From Polluticoccus soli (GTDB lineage Bacteria > Bacteroidota > Bacteroidia > Chitinophagales > Chitinophagaceae), in the NCBI RefSeq assembly GCF_029269745.1, contig NZ_JARJHT010000001.1:372001-436000 (forward strand): a stretch of 64,000 nt of DNA. The letters are read 5' to 3'. A program made the translations under genes and the position numbers. The notes beneath the pieces are model-generated. The model made no database searches. It was not told the DNA's origin and saw nothing but the letters and a program-made list of their open reading frames with translations. Below are positions 25,515 through 33,588 of the stretch, piece after piece (the stretch's first letter is position 1; every line of letters starts with the position of its first letter).

Positions 25515-26561
25515 TTAGAAACGCGAGCAGGGGTAGATCAATTTGCGCGCAAAGTCAAGCGGATCGGGAGCTACATAAACAATTGATATTTCAAAACCAC
25601 CCAAGCCGTTAGATGCCGGCCTCAGATCTGAGTTATTGTAGTCGTAGCTAAGACCGAAACGAACGCCTTTGTATTCAAGACCAGCGTTTACCATGATTGC
25701 ATCTTGCGCGCGATACCATCCACCAAGGAATACTGCTGTTGTGAACGAACGTATTTCAGGATTGCCTATTATGAGGTGGAACTCATTACCTGCAACGATC
25801 TCGTTGGCAGTAGACTGTGATTGATACAGTACAGCAGGACGCAGGCTCAGTTTTTCACTTACGTAAGCGATCGCACCAATCTGGCCGGTGTAGCGCATAC
25901 CCAGTCCAACATCAGCCTTTGGATTTTTATCAAAACTCTCAAAAGGTGTGTTGATGTTGTTAGCTCCCAGACCAATAGCATAACCAATATTCTCATTTAT
26001 GCTATGTGCCCAGCTAACGCCCGCATTGATAGTAAAATAGCTTGTACGGTTATTCAAACCTGGATATACCGCGCTGGTTCCCTGGTCAAATTGTCCGTTG
26101 TTGAACTCGTCACTGAAATAGAACTTGCTCAGGTCAAAGCTTTTTTGAGTATATCCACCCTGGAAACCTACTGATATTACTTTATCGATCTTTGCACCCA
26201 AAAACTTGTGGTAGGCAACAGAAGCCAATGCCGACAGGTTTTGAAGGTTACCATCGCCTGCACGGTCATTGTATAATTGCAGACCAGCAGCCAGATAGTC
26301 ATCGTGAGACAGATCATTCACTATTGGCGCATCGATAGAAGCTGCATAGGTAACGAACGGTACGGTTACCGAACGCCATTGGTCGCGGTAAATAGCCGCA
26401 GCCCTCAACTTACCACTGAAGTTACCTGTGAACGCTGGGTTCACGATAAGCGGAGACGCGGTAAATTGGGTGAAGTGAATGTCTTGCGCCTGTACGGTTT
26501 GAAAAGTTGCTGCCAGGGCAACTGCAAGGCTAACACGTCCAAATAAATTTTTCCTGATCAT
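25515..26561 (-). CDS. PorP/SprF family type IX secretion outer-membrane protein
   Basis: This 348-residue outer-membrane beta-barrel starts with a signal peptide ending TVQAQ. It then has QDIHFTQFTASPLIVNPAFTG, the hallmark opening of PorP/SprF proteins in which the mature chain runs into the first strand. Aromatic amphipathic strands continue to the C-terminus. SprF-type members are needed for export or surface attachment of type B CTD adhesins such as SprB, and the gene lies 22 bp downstream of just such an adhesin. That pairing is the best guide to its job. The PorE-like gene follows after a terminator. Confidence 0.92.
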   Translation of the reverse strand: MIRKNLFGRVSLAVALAATFQTVQAQDIHFTQFTASPLIVNPAFTGNFSGKLRAAAIYRDQWRSVTVPFVTYAASIDAPIVNDLSHDDYLAAGLQLYNDRAGDGNLQNLSALASVAYHKFLGAKIDKVISVGFQGGYTQKSFDLSKFYFSDEFNNGQFDQGTSAVYPGLNNRTSYFTINAGVSWAHSINENIGYAIGLGANNINTPFESFDKNPKADVGLGMRYTGQIGAIAYVSEKLSLRPAVLYQSQSTANEIVAGNEFHLIIGNPEIRSFTTAVFLGGWYRAQDAIMVNAGLEYKGVRFGLSYDYNNSDLRPASNGLGGFEISIVYVAPDPLDFARKLIYPCSRF

Positions 26562-26583
26562 GATATACTATCCTTAAGGGTGT

Positions 26584-29463
26584 TTATCGAATTAAAGTAA
26601 TATTTCCTTGTTTACTAAATGTTTTTCCAGTGTCTGTAACGGCCTGGATGCTATATATATATACACCAAGCGGTTGCGGATCACCGTTATAACTTCCGTC
26701 CCATCCTTTATCTACGTCAGTTGTTTCAAACAACTTTTCTCCCCAACGGTTGAAAATACGGAAATAATTCAAAGTTGCAATGCCTTGCTTAATAATTTTT
26801 AGCTCTTTACCACGGCTGGGAGCAAATGCATTGGGCATATCCATCGTTGTTTCCTGGCGGAATACATTGATGGTGTCAACCACTGTGCAACCGCTTTCCG
26901 TAGTAGCTGTAACAAGGTATCGCGTGTTCACTTCCGGGCTAGCTATCGGGTTGGCGATGTTATAATCGCTGAGACCTACGCGCGGGAACCAATCAAAATA
27001 TACAGCATTTCCGTGGGGATCCATTTGATAAGTTTCACCTGGGTGCAATGTTACGTCTGCGCCAAGTTCTGCGATGGCCTCGGGATGCACTATTACTGGC
27101 ATAACAAGCGTATCGCGGCAGGTATGCTCGTCCGTGACGTACAGGGTGTACACAGTTTTTGCTGTTGGATAAACCGTGACTTTTGATGCGTCCAGCGAAG
27201 AAATAAACATATTTGGACTCCAATCATACTGGACACCACCTGCGGCTTCAAAGTGTATTGAATCATTTGGACATATGCCCCAAGGACCCTCAGGTTTTAT
27301 CGACCCGAAATTGCCCGGATGAACAACCACTTTTACGATGTCGGAATCGGCACAGCCAACCGGAGTTTTAGCTACAAACATCATATCGGTCGTAAAATCG
27401 CTGGCAAAAATGGCATCTTTCTCTTTTTGGCCACGCATAAGAGCATTCGCCGGCTTCCACGACAGATCATATTTGTCGTACCAGCCAGGCTGCAATGTAG
27501 CATGCAGGTGTACTGTATCCCACTGACACATTTCACGATCTACACCTGCATTGACCGTGGGCACAGGCTGAACATCAATAATAAAATGATGTTTCATATC
27601 GGGACAACCAGGATAGCTGGCTGTGATCCAATAATCGGCAGTGGTGTCAGGTTTGATCTCTGAGATAAGTGCGAACGGAGTTTTTACACCTTGTGTAGGA
27701 TTCCATGCGTAACTGAATTCGGGCGCGCCCATGGCACGCACCAGCACCTTCTCTCCCCTGCATATGGCGGTGTCTTTGTTCTCAAGCACAAAATCATTAG
27801 GCAACACAGTTACTATAATATCGTCAGTATTCTCACAACCCACGGCGCCTGAATTTACTTTGACGGTATAAGTTGTGGTAACCGTAGGATTAGCTTGAGG
27901 ATCTTTGATTGTGGCACTGCTAAGACCGGTGATAGGTGTCCACGAATAACTATAAGGCTGTCCAGCCGGCGTTGCCATTACATTTAATGGCACAGCCGTA
28001 CCGAGGCAGGTGGTTCTGTCGACGCCTGCATCAACAATTGGCGGGATCCTAACGTCTATCTGCACATGATCATGCGCCGGAGGGCAGCCCGATCCTGTCA
28101 GCGTAGCTTCGATCATATAAAAAGTGCTTACGCCGGGACTTGCCGTAGTGTGAAGCGAGGTTGGATTAGCTACATTGGCCGGTATCCATTTGAAAGAAAG
28201 AATATTGTCGCCAGTAGCATCAAGATTCACAGTTTCACCCACGCAGATCGCGGTATCATTAGTCAGCACTTTTACATAAAGAGAATCGTATATATCCAGT
28301 TCCGCGCTATCAATAAACTGTGGAGTGAGACCGCAAGAATACGGGTTGTACACACGGAGTTTTACAGTCTTCAAACCAGTAGCAGGAGTAATGGGCACTG
28401 CGTTTATCGTTCGATTGGCCGTTTTTGCCCCACCTAATATGACCACACTATCGGGTATTAGCAAATAGTCGGCACCGTTTACGGCGGTACCTGTTATCTG
28501 GTATTTTATTGTAAGTGGTTGTGATGTTGCTGCAGGTCTGTTGAAAACAAAGGTACCAGGCAGGCATCCCCTCACCGCATAAGGGCGTGGGTTAGACAAG
28601 CCACTACCACCTATGCCTTTAATAGAAATGGAGTTTGAAGTAAGACTTCCTGCTTTGATCCAGGTACCAGAATCCAGCGTTCCATCAGCACCGTCAGCTA
28701 TTGCTAGCTTGAGGTGATAGGTAGAACACGGAATTACCGGCGACATAGCCGTAAATACAGTTGTAAAGCCATTGTGCGTAACGTATGAACCACTGTTATT
28801 GTTGACAAAATACTGCGTAAATGGCGATCCTGTGCCCATAGCATTACACAACGTAGTGCTACCGGCATTAGTCGTAACAGGGTTAGTCGTACTATTTACG
28901 GTAATTGGAATATTGGTGTTTGGAATAACCGCAAGATTTTTAGAACCTGTAATACCGGGTCCTGAAAGGAAAAATCCGAATACATCGTTGAACACAGTGC
29001 ACGAGAAGCCAAAATATTCTTCAGAAGAAAAAACGTAGTCAAACTTGATCGTATCGCCCGATGGCTGAAAGTCAAATTCTAAGATACAAGCGTCAAAAGT
29101 AGACTGGCCTGCCAGGGCTGTTAACTGTGCATCGCCCGCAGCGCTATTGCCTGTTGCTGCAAACAAGCTGGCAGCGCCATTACCGCCCGTACCACTGGTG
29201 TTTGTCTCAGCCCGCCCCGAGGTGAGGATAATACCGCTGTCAATACCAAGATTGCTTACACCGGTGGTGGTAAAAATACCGTTAGCCTGGCCGGGGCAAG
29301 TTAACGTGGCGCCGGTCACTATTATCCCGTTACCCACAAGTTTTTGAACAAGAGCAAGAGCGGTTTGGTTTCCGGTGATAGCGATCTGGGCCTGAGTGGA
29401 TAAGGTTAGGAGCAGCGAAAACAGCAACATGTTTACTGCCCTTGGTGTAAAAATCTTGAACAT
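26584..29463 (-). CDS. T9SS adhesin with choice-of-anchor L domain and gliding-type (type B) C-terminal domain
   Basis: This 959-residue secreted protein has a signal peptide (residues 1-25), then a choice-of-anchor L-type domain of about 200 residues (SSEEYFGFSCTVFNDVFGFF is characteristic). Several PKD-like repeats follow, each opening with patterns such as VDAGVDRTTCLG and VNAGVDREMCQW. From about 880 comes the gliding motility-associated C-terminal domain: PNAFAPSRGK, then YFRIFNRWGEKLFETTD, GWDGSYNG and GVYIYSIQAV. Type B domains of this kind direct export through T9SS with a PorP/SprF partner, which is the next gene. The repeat region suggests a surface adhesin; the ligand is unknown. 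Confidence 0.92.
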   Translation of the reverse strand: MFKIFTPRAVNMLLFSLLLTLSTQAQIAITGNQTALALVQKLVGNGIIVTGATLTCPGQANGIFTTTGVSNLGIDSGIILTSGRAETNTSGTGGNGAASLFAATGNSAAGDAQLTALAGQSTFDACILEFDFQPSGDTIKFDYVFSSEEYFGFSCTVFNDVFGFFLSGPGITGSKNLAVIPNTNIPITVNSTTNPVTTNAGSTTLCNAMGTGSPFTQYFVNNNSGSYVTHNGFTTVFTAMSPVIPCSTYHLKLAIADGADGTLDSGTWIKAGSLTSNSISIKGIGGSGLSNPRPYAVRGCLPGTFVFNRPAATSQPLTIKYQITGTAVNGADYLLIPDSVVILGGAKTANRTINAVPITPATGLKTVKLRVYNPYSCGLTPQFIDSAELDIYDSLYVKVLTNDTAICVGETVNLDATGDNILSFKWIPANVANPTSLHTTASPGVSTFYMIEATLTGSGCPPAHDHVQIDVRIPPIVDAGVDRTTCLGTAVPLNVMATPAGQPYSYSWTPITGLSSATIKDPQANPTVTTTYTVKVNSGAVGCENTDDIIVTVLPNDFVLENKDTAICRGEKVLVRAMGAPEFSYAWNPTQGVKTPFALISEIKPDTTADYWITASYPGCPDMKHHFIIDVQPVPTVNAGVDREMCQWDTVHLHATLQPGWYDKYDLSWKPANALMRGQKEKDAIFASDFTTDMMFVAKTPVGCADSDIVKVVVHPGNFGSIKPEGPWGICPNDSIHFEAAGGVQYDWSPNMFISSLDASKVTVYPTAKTVYTLYVTDEHTCRDTLVMPVIVHPEAIAELGADVTLHPGETYQMDPHGNAVYFDWFPRVGLSDYNIANPIASPEVNTRYLVTATTESGCTVVDTINVFRQETTMDMPNAFAPSRGKELKIIKQGIATLNYFRIFNRWGEKLFETTDVDKGWDGSYNGDPQPLGVYIYSIQAVTDTGKTFSKQGNITLIR

Positions 29464-29625
29464 AAGATAGATTTATAACTTATAGACGGAATATTTAAAA
29501 AAATCGTTTGCGCCAAAAGACCTTCTATGGCACATCGGACATATAAAAATATTACTTCCATTAAAAAACTGCAAATTTTCTTTAATATGTTAAATATTTA
29601 CATTTGAAAGTATTAGCAATAAAAA
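29464..29625. other. Upstream region of the T9SS adhesin operon
   Basis: This A/T-rich 162-bp stretch should carry the leftward promoter of the adhesin operon. I could not pick a convincing TTG/TAnnTTTG pair. Beyond it lies the terminator at 29626-29647. Confidence 0.4.
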
Positions 29626-29647
29626 AGAGGCGATGAGCCTCGCCTCT
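29626..29647 (-). terminator. Intrinsic terminator, leftward
   Basis: AGAGGCGA and TCGCCTCT form a perfect 8-bp stem with a 6-nt loop, followed on the minus strand by TTTTTT. It shows that something between about 29.65 and 30.45 kb is transcribed leftward. Confidence 0.7.
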
Positions 29648-29768
29648 AATCCTTCAATCGATTATTTTTTTTATTCTTCCTGCATTATGTGGTCTTCAGC
29701 AGCTGCAAGATGGTTGATCTCTGCAGCACCATATCCAATATCTCATCCCCGTTCGACTTTTTGATTGG

Positions 29769-29987
29769 CTATATCCTGCAGTACTGAATAGCAGCAGTTT
29801 CTGGGGTTGATGCGGCATTTCTTACCAAGTCGCCTGGAAGGCAATTCCGACCGAGTACAGAATATATTTCCCCTGACGATTGGTCGATATAGCGGCAACA
29901 TGGATCTTCTGGTGGTGATACCGTGTCCGCAATAATTAGAGTTATTGTCTCTACACCAAACAGTTTTTCAATTAGTTGACCAAGCAT
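29769..29987 (-). CDS. Uncertain small protein (72 aa) or decayed gene
   Basis: From ATG 29987 a 72-residue frame reads MLGQLIEKLFGVETI, then PPEDPCCRYIDQSSG, ending QYCRI at a TAG. It follows the disordered-protein gene by 22 bp and is followed, after a further 120 bp, by a leftward terminator. A second frame across the same DNA (ATG at 29911, 52 residues, with CRINPRNCCYSVLQDI) also looks protein-like. After its TGA that second frame continues for 22 codons to EDHIMQEE. Two competing frames and a downstream continuation could mean overlapping small genes or frameshift decay. I recognise no family. Confidence 0.35.
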   Translation of the reverse strand: MLGQLIEKLFGVETITLIIADTVSPPEDPCCRYIDQSSGEIYSVLGRNCLPGDLVRNAASTPETAAIQYCRI

Positions 29988-30009
29988 CGTAAAAGATTTA
30001 GTTGATGTT

Positions 30010-30450
30010 TTAATGATTATCTGTTTCCGGCTTACCAGTTTGCTTGCCGGGCACCTTTTGCTCATCCGGTTCCAGAGGAGTGCGTTCAACGTCCAGCTGG
30101 TCCTGATCGCGCTCGTTATTCATGTCTTCGCGTTCCTGGTTTACCTGTTCTTGTTCGCGGTCTACATCGTAGCCACTGGCGCCCCCGCCTTGTTTATTGC
30201 CACCCAGCGGCTGCTCGGTATTTTGTCTCGCGGGTTCATTGGGATCGTTGGAAACCTTATCGTTCTGACTCCCTTGCTTGTGTGCTTCGCCGCCCAACTG
30301 CGAAGACTCGTGACCGGGGTTCTGACTGTCGCTTCGCGTAGTGCTGGCGCTAAAAGCCGAACGTCCCTGGTCGGGTGTGGCAGATGCGGAGTTGTTGGTA
30401 TTCTGCAAACTGTTTTGATCGGTATTTCGACCGTTATTGGGGGTACTCAT
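30010..30450 (-). CDS. Intrinsically disordered Asn/Gln/Asp-rich protein
   Basis: The ATG at 30450 gives 146 residues; a GTG ten codons upstream is less likely. The chain has almost no hydrophobic residues and is rich in Asn, Gln, Ser, Asp, Glu and Gly (for example NNGRNTDQNSLQNTNN and DREQEQVNQEREDMNN), so it is predicted to be disordered and highly soluble. No signal peptide is present. Such hydrophilic proteins in Bacteroidota often accompany desiccation or general stress genes, and stress-type genes lie nearby. The function is inferred from composition only. Confidence 0.6.
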   Translation of the reverse strand: MSTPNNGRNTDQNSLQNTNNSASATPDQGRSAFSASTTRSDSQNPGHESSQLGGEAHKQGSQNDKVSNDPNEPARQNTEQPLGGNKQGGGASGYDVDREQEQVNQEREDMNNERDQDQLDVERTPLEPDEQKVPGKQTGKPETDNH

Positions 30451-30697
30451 AGCGTGTAAGTTGTTTTGAAAACCAGGCACCAGAAAGACAAAAAGATTAT
30501 GCCTTTCATAAAAATACCCTTACACGTTGCTGGCACCGTATTTTAATTCTCTTCTGTTGACAATATTCCTCAGGTATTCACTAACCCGTGCTTTGTAATT
30601 TTCAGTCAAAAACATTAAATTACATTCCTGATTTTTTACAGCCACAATAAATAAACGTCGCTTTTAGATTGAGGCCCAATGCAATTGGCTTATTTAA

Positions 30698-30705
30698 TAA
30701 CTTTG
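30698..30705 (+). promoter_or_regulatory. -7 promoter element before the stand-alone receiver gene
   Basis: TAACTTTG matches TAnnTTTG exactly and ends 17 nt before the ATG at 30723. Candidate TTG boxes lie at 10 and 26 nt spacing, neither ideal. Confidence 0.4.
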
Positions 30706-30722
30706 CTAACAACTGACCGGGA

Positions 30723-31148
30723 ATGGAGGAGATTTTTATTTTGATAGCCGAAGATGACGCAGACGACCGTTTTCTGTTGCAAGCCGCCTTTGAGGAAAAC
30801 GGCTTTACAGACAAATTGCATTTTGTTGAAAATGGGGTCGAAGTACTGGAATATCTGCAAGGCCTAGCACAGGAGGAAAGCTCACAATTTCCCCGCTTCA
30901 TCTTACTGGATCTCAATATGCCTAAGAAAGATGGCCGTGAGGTATTAAAAGAACTAAAGCAGCATCCGCAGCTAAAAAACATACCTGTTGTAATTTTCAG
31001 CACCACAAACAACGAGCAGGAAATGCGTCGCTGTTATGAACTTGGTGCGAATTCGTACATAACCAAGCCTAATAGCTTCGAAAGTTTATTAAAAACTGTA
31101 GCTGCGTTAAGAAGCTATTGGTTGTATTCCAGCAGCATACCTGCATAA
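30723..31148 (+). CDS. Stand-alone response regulator receiver (Rcp1-like)
   Basis: This 141-residue protein is a single receiver domain with no output domain. The acidic pair Asp11-Asp12 (AEDDADDRF), phospho-acceptor Asp63 (ILLDLNMPKKDG), the switch Thr region (VVIFSTTNN) and the conserved Lys (YITKPNS) are all present. The DDADDR opening and LNMPKKDGREVL are typical of the Rcp1 type, which partners phytochrome-like kinases with an H-box of the ASHDLQEPLR kind. Two kinases of exactly that H-box type are in this window (33589-35130 and 38375-39763), which suggests a partner. Confidence 0.88.
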   Translation: MEEIFILIAEDDADDRFLLQAAFEENGFTDKLHFVENGVEVLEYLQGLAQEESSQFPRFILLDLNMPKKDGREVLKELKQHPQLKNIPVVIFSTTNNEQEMRRCYELGANSYITKPNSFESLLKTVAALRSYWLYSSSIPA

Positions 31149-31228
31149 TTTTTGTTTGCCCAAATTCTTCAGGCACTTTTTTTGTTTACTTCTAGCAGCA
31201 ATTGTTTACGTTACAGGACAAATAGTCT

Positions 31229-31256
31229 TTGTTAATACAAGAATCATATATTTTTG
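31229..31256 (+). promoter_or_regulatory. Promoter of the second receiver gene
   Basis: TTG at 31229-31231, a 17-nt spacer and TATTTTTG at 31249-31256 match the Bacteroidota consensus. Its position 46 nt before ATG 31303 rules out more distal in-frame starts. Confidence 0.55.
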
Positions 31257-31302
31257 CACCAATTGCTTCAAGTACAATTGCGATAACTTATTAAATCTAA
31301 TT

Positions 31303-31665
31303 ATGCCTGGCCAGGGAAAAGTTCTAATAATAGATGACGAGATCGATCTGTGCCTGTTGTTAAAGAGCTATTTTCTTCGTAAAAACTACGAAGTGTATTT
31401 ATCTCACACCCTGGAAGAAGGTGTATCCTTTCTTAAAAATCTTCAGCCTAATATAGTTTTCCTCGACAATAACCTGCCTGATGGTATTGGATGGAGTGTT
31501 GCGCCTAAACTTGCCAAAGAGTATCCCGACATGTATATCAACATGATCAGTGCGTTCCACCCGCAACAGCCAGAAATGCCTGCCAAAGCCAAATACAGCG
31601 TTATCGAAAAACCTATCAGCTTTTCTGACCTGGATAGACAACTTGCGCAAGTACAATCCGCTTAA
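31303..31665 (+). CDS. Stand-alone response regulator receiver
   Basis: The ATG at 31303 is chosen because a full promoter lies just upstream; the product is 120 residues. It carries Asp11-Asp12 (LIIDDEIDLC), phospho-acceptor Asp56 (IVFLDNNLPDGIG) and the conserved Lys (SVIEKPIS). There is no output domain, so it acts by protein-protein contact or as a phosphate relay. It has its own promoter despite following another receiver gene by 154 bp. The partner kinase is not determinable. Confidence 0.85.
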   Translation: MPGQGKVLIIDDEIDLCLLLKSYFLRKNYEVYLSHTLEEGVSFLKNLQPNIVFLDNNLPDGIGWSVAPKLAKEYPDMYINMISAFHPQQPEMPAKAKYSVIEKPISFSDLDRQLAQVQSA

Positions 31666-31696
31666 TAGATTTTTTTCAGCATTTTCCGGAATAAAA

Positions 31697-31725
31697 AATT
31701 AGCTACAGTGAGGCTGTAGCTAATT
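31697..31725 (-). terminator. Intrinsic terminator of the lmo0937-like gene
   Basis: AATTAGCTACAG and CTGTAGCTAATT form a 12-bp stem with a 5-nt loop; the leftward strand continues TTTTATT. It lies about 40 bp past the stop of the small membrane protein gene. Confidence 0.68.
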
Positions 31726-31762
31726 AGAAAAACAACAGAGGATATATGGAGAGAGAAAGAGG

Positions 31763-31918
31763 CTAGTCAACCGTGCCGCGGCGTATAAAGCCTAACAGCA
31801 GCGAGATAATTGCGATGATCAACAGTACATGTATCAAACCTTTAGCGCTGTAAACAAACACACCAACTATCCATCCAATTATCAATATCACAGCGATCAG
31901 GTACAGCAACGATCTCAT
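31763..31918 (-). CDS. lmo0937-like small membrane protein (51 aa)
   Basis: A 51-residue frame starts at ATG 31918 and stops at a TAG ending at 31763. It reads MRSLLYLIAVILIIGWIVGV, then FVYSAKGLIHVLLIIAII and a basic end (GFIRRGTVD). Two hydrophobic helices separated by a Ser-Ala-Lys-Gly turn match the lmo0937/DUF5670 family of tiny membrane proteins. These are widespread, commonly stress-induced and of unknown molecular role. A terminator follows. It lies among signalling and stress genes, which fits. Confidence 0.8.
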   Translation of the reverse strand: MRSLLYLIAVILIIGWIVGVFVYSAKGLIHVLLIIAIISLLLGFIRRGTVD

Positions 31919-32062
31919 AGTACGGTGTTTGATTTATGGATAGATAAAAAAGACTATGCCAGCTGTGTATTTAACAGATATTAGCCTGGGGAACATAAAA
32001 ATGCGGGACACAGCGGACGAAATGTCCATTTTATTCTACACAGTTATACGTAAGTAATTTGC

Positions 32063-33580
32063 CTATTGCGTAGCGCCATTGCCTTTGCTATCTGTGCGTT
32101 CTACCATCCCCGGCTTAGTCATCACCTCACTATCAACACTTTCGGCCATCGGGAACGTGATTGTGAACGTAGTGCCCTGCCCTACCTTGGATGCCACATC
32201 CACAGTCGCCTTGTGCGCCTGCAGAATATTGAGTGTAAATGCAAGACCCAGGCCCATACCGTTACGCTTCTGCGTAAAATAAGGTTCGAACAATCGTGTG
32301 ATATTCTCTTCGCTGATACCGACGCCATCATCAGCGATTTTCAACACCGCCTGCTGTTGCACCTGCGCCAATGTAATGGTCAGTGTGCCTTTCTGTTCTT
32401 CCATCGCCTCAATAGCATTAATAACAATATTGAGCAAAGCAAGTTTCAGTTTCTCTTTGTCGGCAAATATCTGGAGACCATTGTCAGGATACGTCACTTT
32501 AAGCTTGATTCGCTTGAGCGTCAGCCTGTCTATTGCCGACGATATGACATCATCGAGGACCGTTTGTATAGTAGATACTCCCAGTTTGATCTCGGTAGGC
32601 CTTGAGGTATTGAGCAATTCTCCTATCAGGTCGCTTATGCGACGGCTGTTACGGTGAATGATATCGAGATACACCAGCATGGTGTCATTTTTCTCCTCCT
32701 GCTGCATCTGCTCCACCGACAGCGTAATGTTATTCAACGGATTGCGCACCTCGTGAGCCAGCGTGCGCACAAGCCTGCCAGTTGCCGCCAGTTTTTCTGC
32801 CTGCAACGTAGCTTTTTCTATTTTTTTGAGGTTGGTGATATCGTGTATGATACCTTGTATGTAGACAGGCGAAGTTTCTTCTTCCCTCGTCGCGGTCAGG
32901 ATACACGATTTACGCTCTCCTTTTTTTGTTTTGAATACAACCTCCCAATCGTCTATTTCTCTACGTCCTTGCAATGTTTGCAGCAAGAATTTCCTGTGTT
33001 GCGCCTGGTCTATCAGGTTGCCCAGGTTCATCTGCAATACCTCCTCTTTTGTATAGCCTAACAACGGAAGTATTGCTGCATTTACATCTTTAAAATTCAA
33101 TTTCTCATCAATCAAAAACACAACGTCTTTCGACTTTTCAAAGATGCCTCGATATTTGCGCTCGTTTGCCTTCAGTGCTTTCAGTGTGGCTGCACGGCCC
33201 AGGGCGTAGCGAATGCTACGCTCCATTTTCTCGATGCTAAGTTCAGTTTTTATAAGGTAGTCAACAGCACCTAGCTGCATCGCCTTGATATCAACTTCGT
33301 AGTTGCCCTTACCGGTGAGCAGAATGATCGGTTCTTCACAATTATTGTCTAAAGCTTCCTGCAAAAGTTCAACACCCGACTTTGCACCCAACCTATAGTC
33401 AACAAAGTAAAGATCATAGTCGCGTTTGATCATATGCTGAAGTGCATCAGCATACTTCGGACACCAATCGGTAACATACTCCGTAGCAGGTATATGCTTT
33501 ATATACTCGCTGGTGATGATAAAATCATCTTCATCGTCATCTACGATCAGTATTTTTACCTTATGGTTTTCAGCACTCAT
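32063..33580 (-). CDS. Receiver-PAS-histidine kinase hybrid
   Basis: This 505-residue soluble kinase has an N-terminal receiver (residues 8-125, Asp61 as phospho-acceptor in FVDYRLGAKSG, Lys in YLIKTE), a PAS domain at about 140-250 and a HisKA domain with His276 (LAHEVRNPLNNI). The ATPase domain has NIVINAIEAM, DDGVGI and GMGLGLAFT. The order REC-PAS-HK marks a kinase that is itself controlled by phosphorylation. It lies 8 bp downstream of a second PAS kinase gene and is the last of the rpoN-NtrC-kinase-kinase run, so it is likely part of that circuit. Confidence 0.9.
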   Translation of the reverse strand: MSAENHKVKILIVDDDEDDFIITSEYIKHIPATEYVTDWCPKYADALQHMIKRDYDLYFVDYRLGAKSGVELLQEALDNNCEEPIILLTGKGNYEVDIKAMQLGAVDYLIKTELSIEKMERSIRYALGRAATLKALKANERKYRGIFEKSKDVVFLIDEKLNFKDVNAAILPLLGYTKEEVLQMNLGNLIDQAQHRKFLLQTLQGRREIDDWEVVFKTKKGERKSCILTATREEETSPVYIQGIIHDITNLKKIEKATLQAEKLAATGRLVRTLAHEVRNPLNNITLSVEQMQQEEKNDTMLVYLDIIHRNSRRISDLIGELLNTSRPTEIKLGVSTIQTVLDDVISSAIDRLTLKRIKLKVTYPDNGLQIFADKEKLKLALLNIVINAIEAMEEQKGTLTITLAQVQQQAVLKIADDGVGISEENITRLFEPYFTQKRNGMGLGLAFTLNILQAHKATVDVASKVGQGTTFTITFPMAESVDSEVMTKPGMVERTDSKGNGATQ

Positions 33581-33588
33581 GCGTTGTA

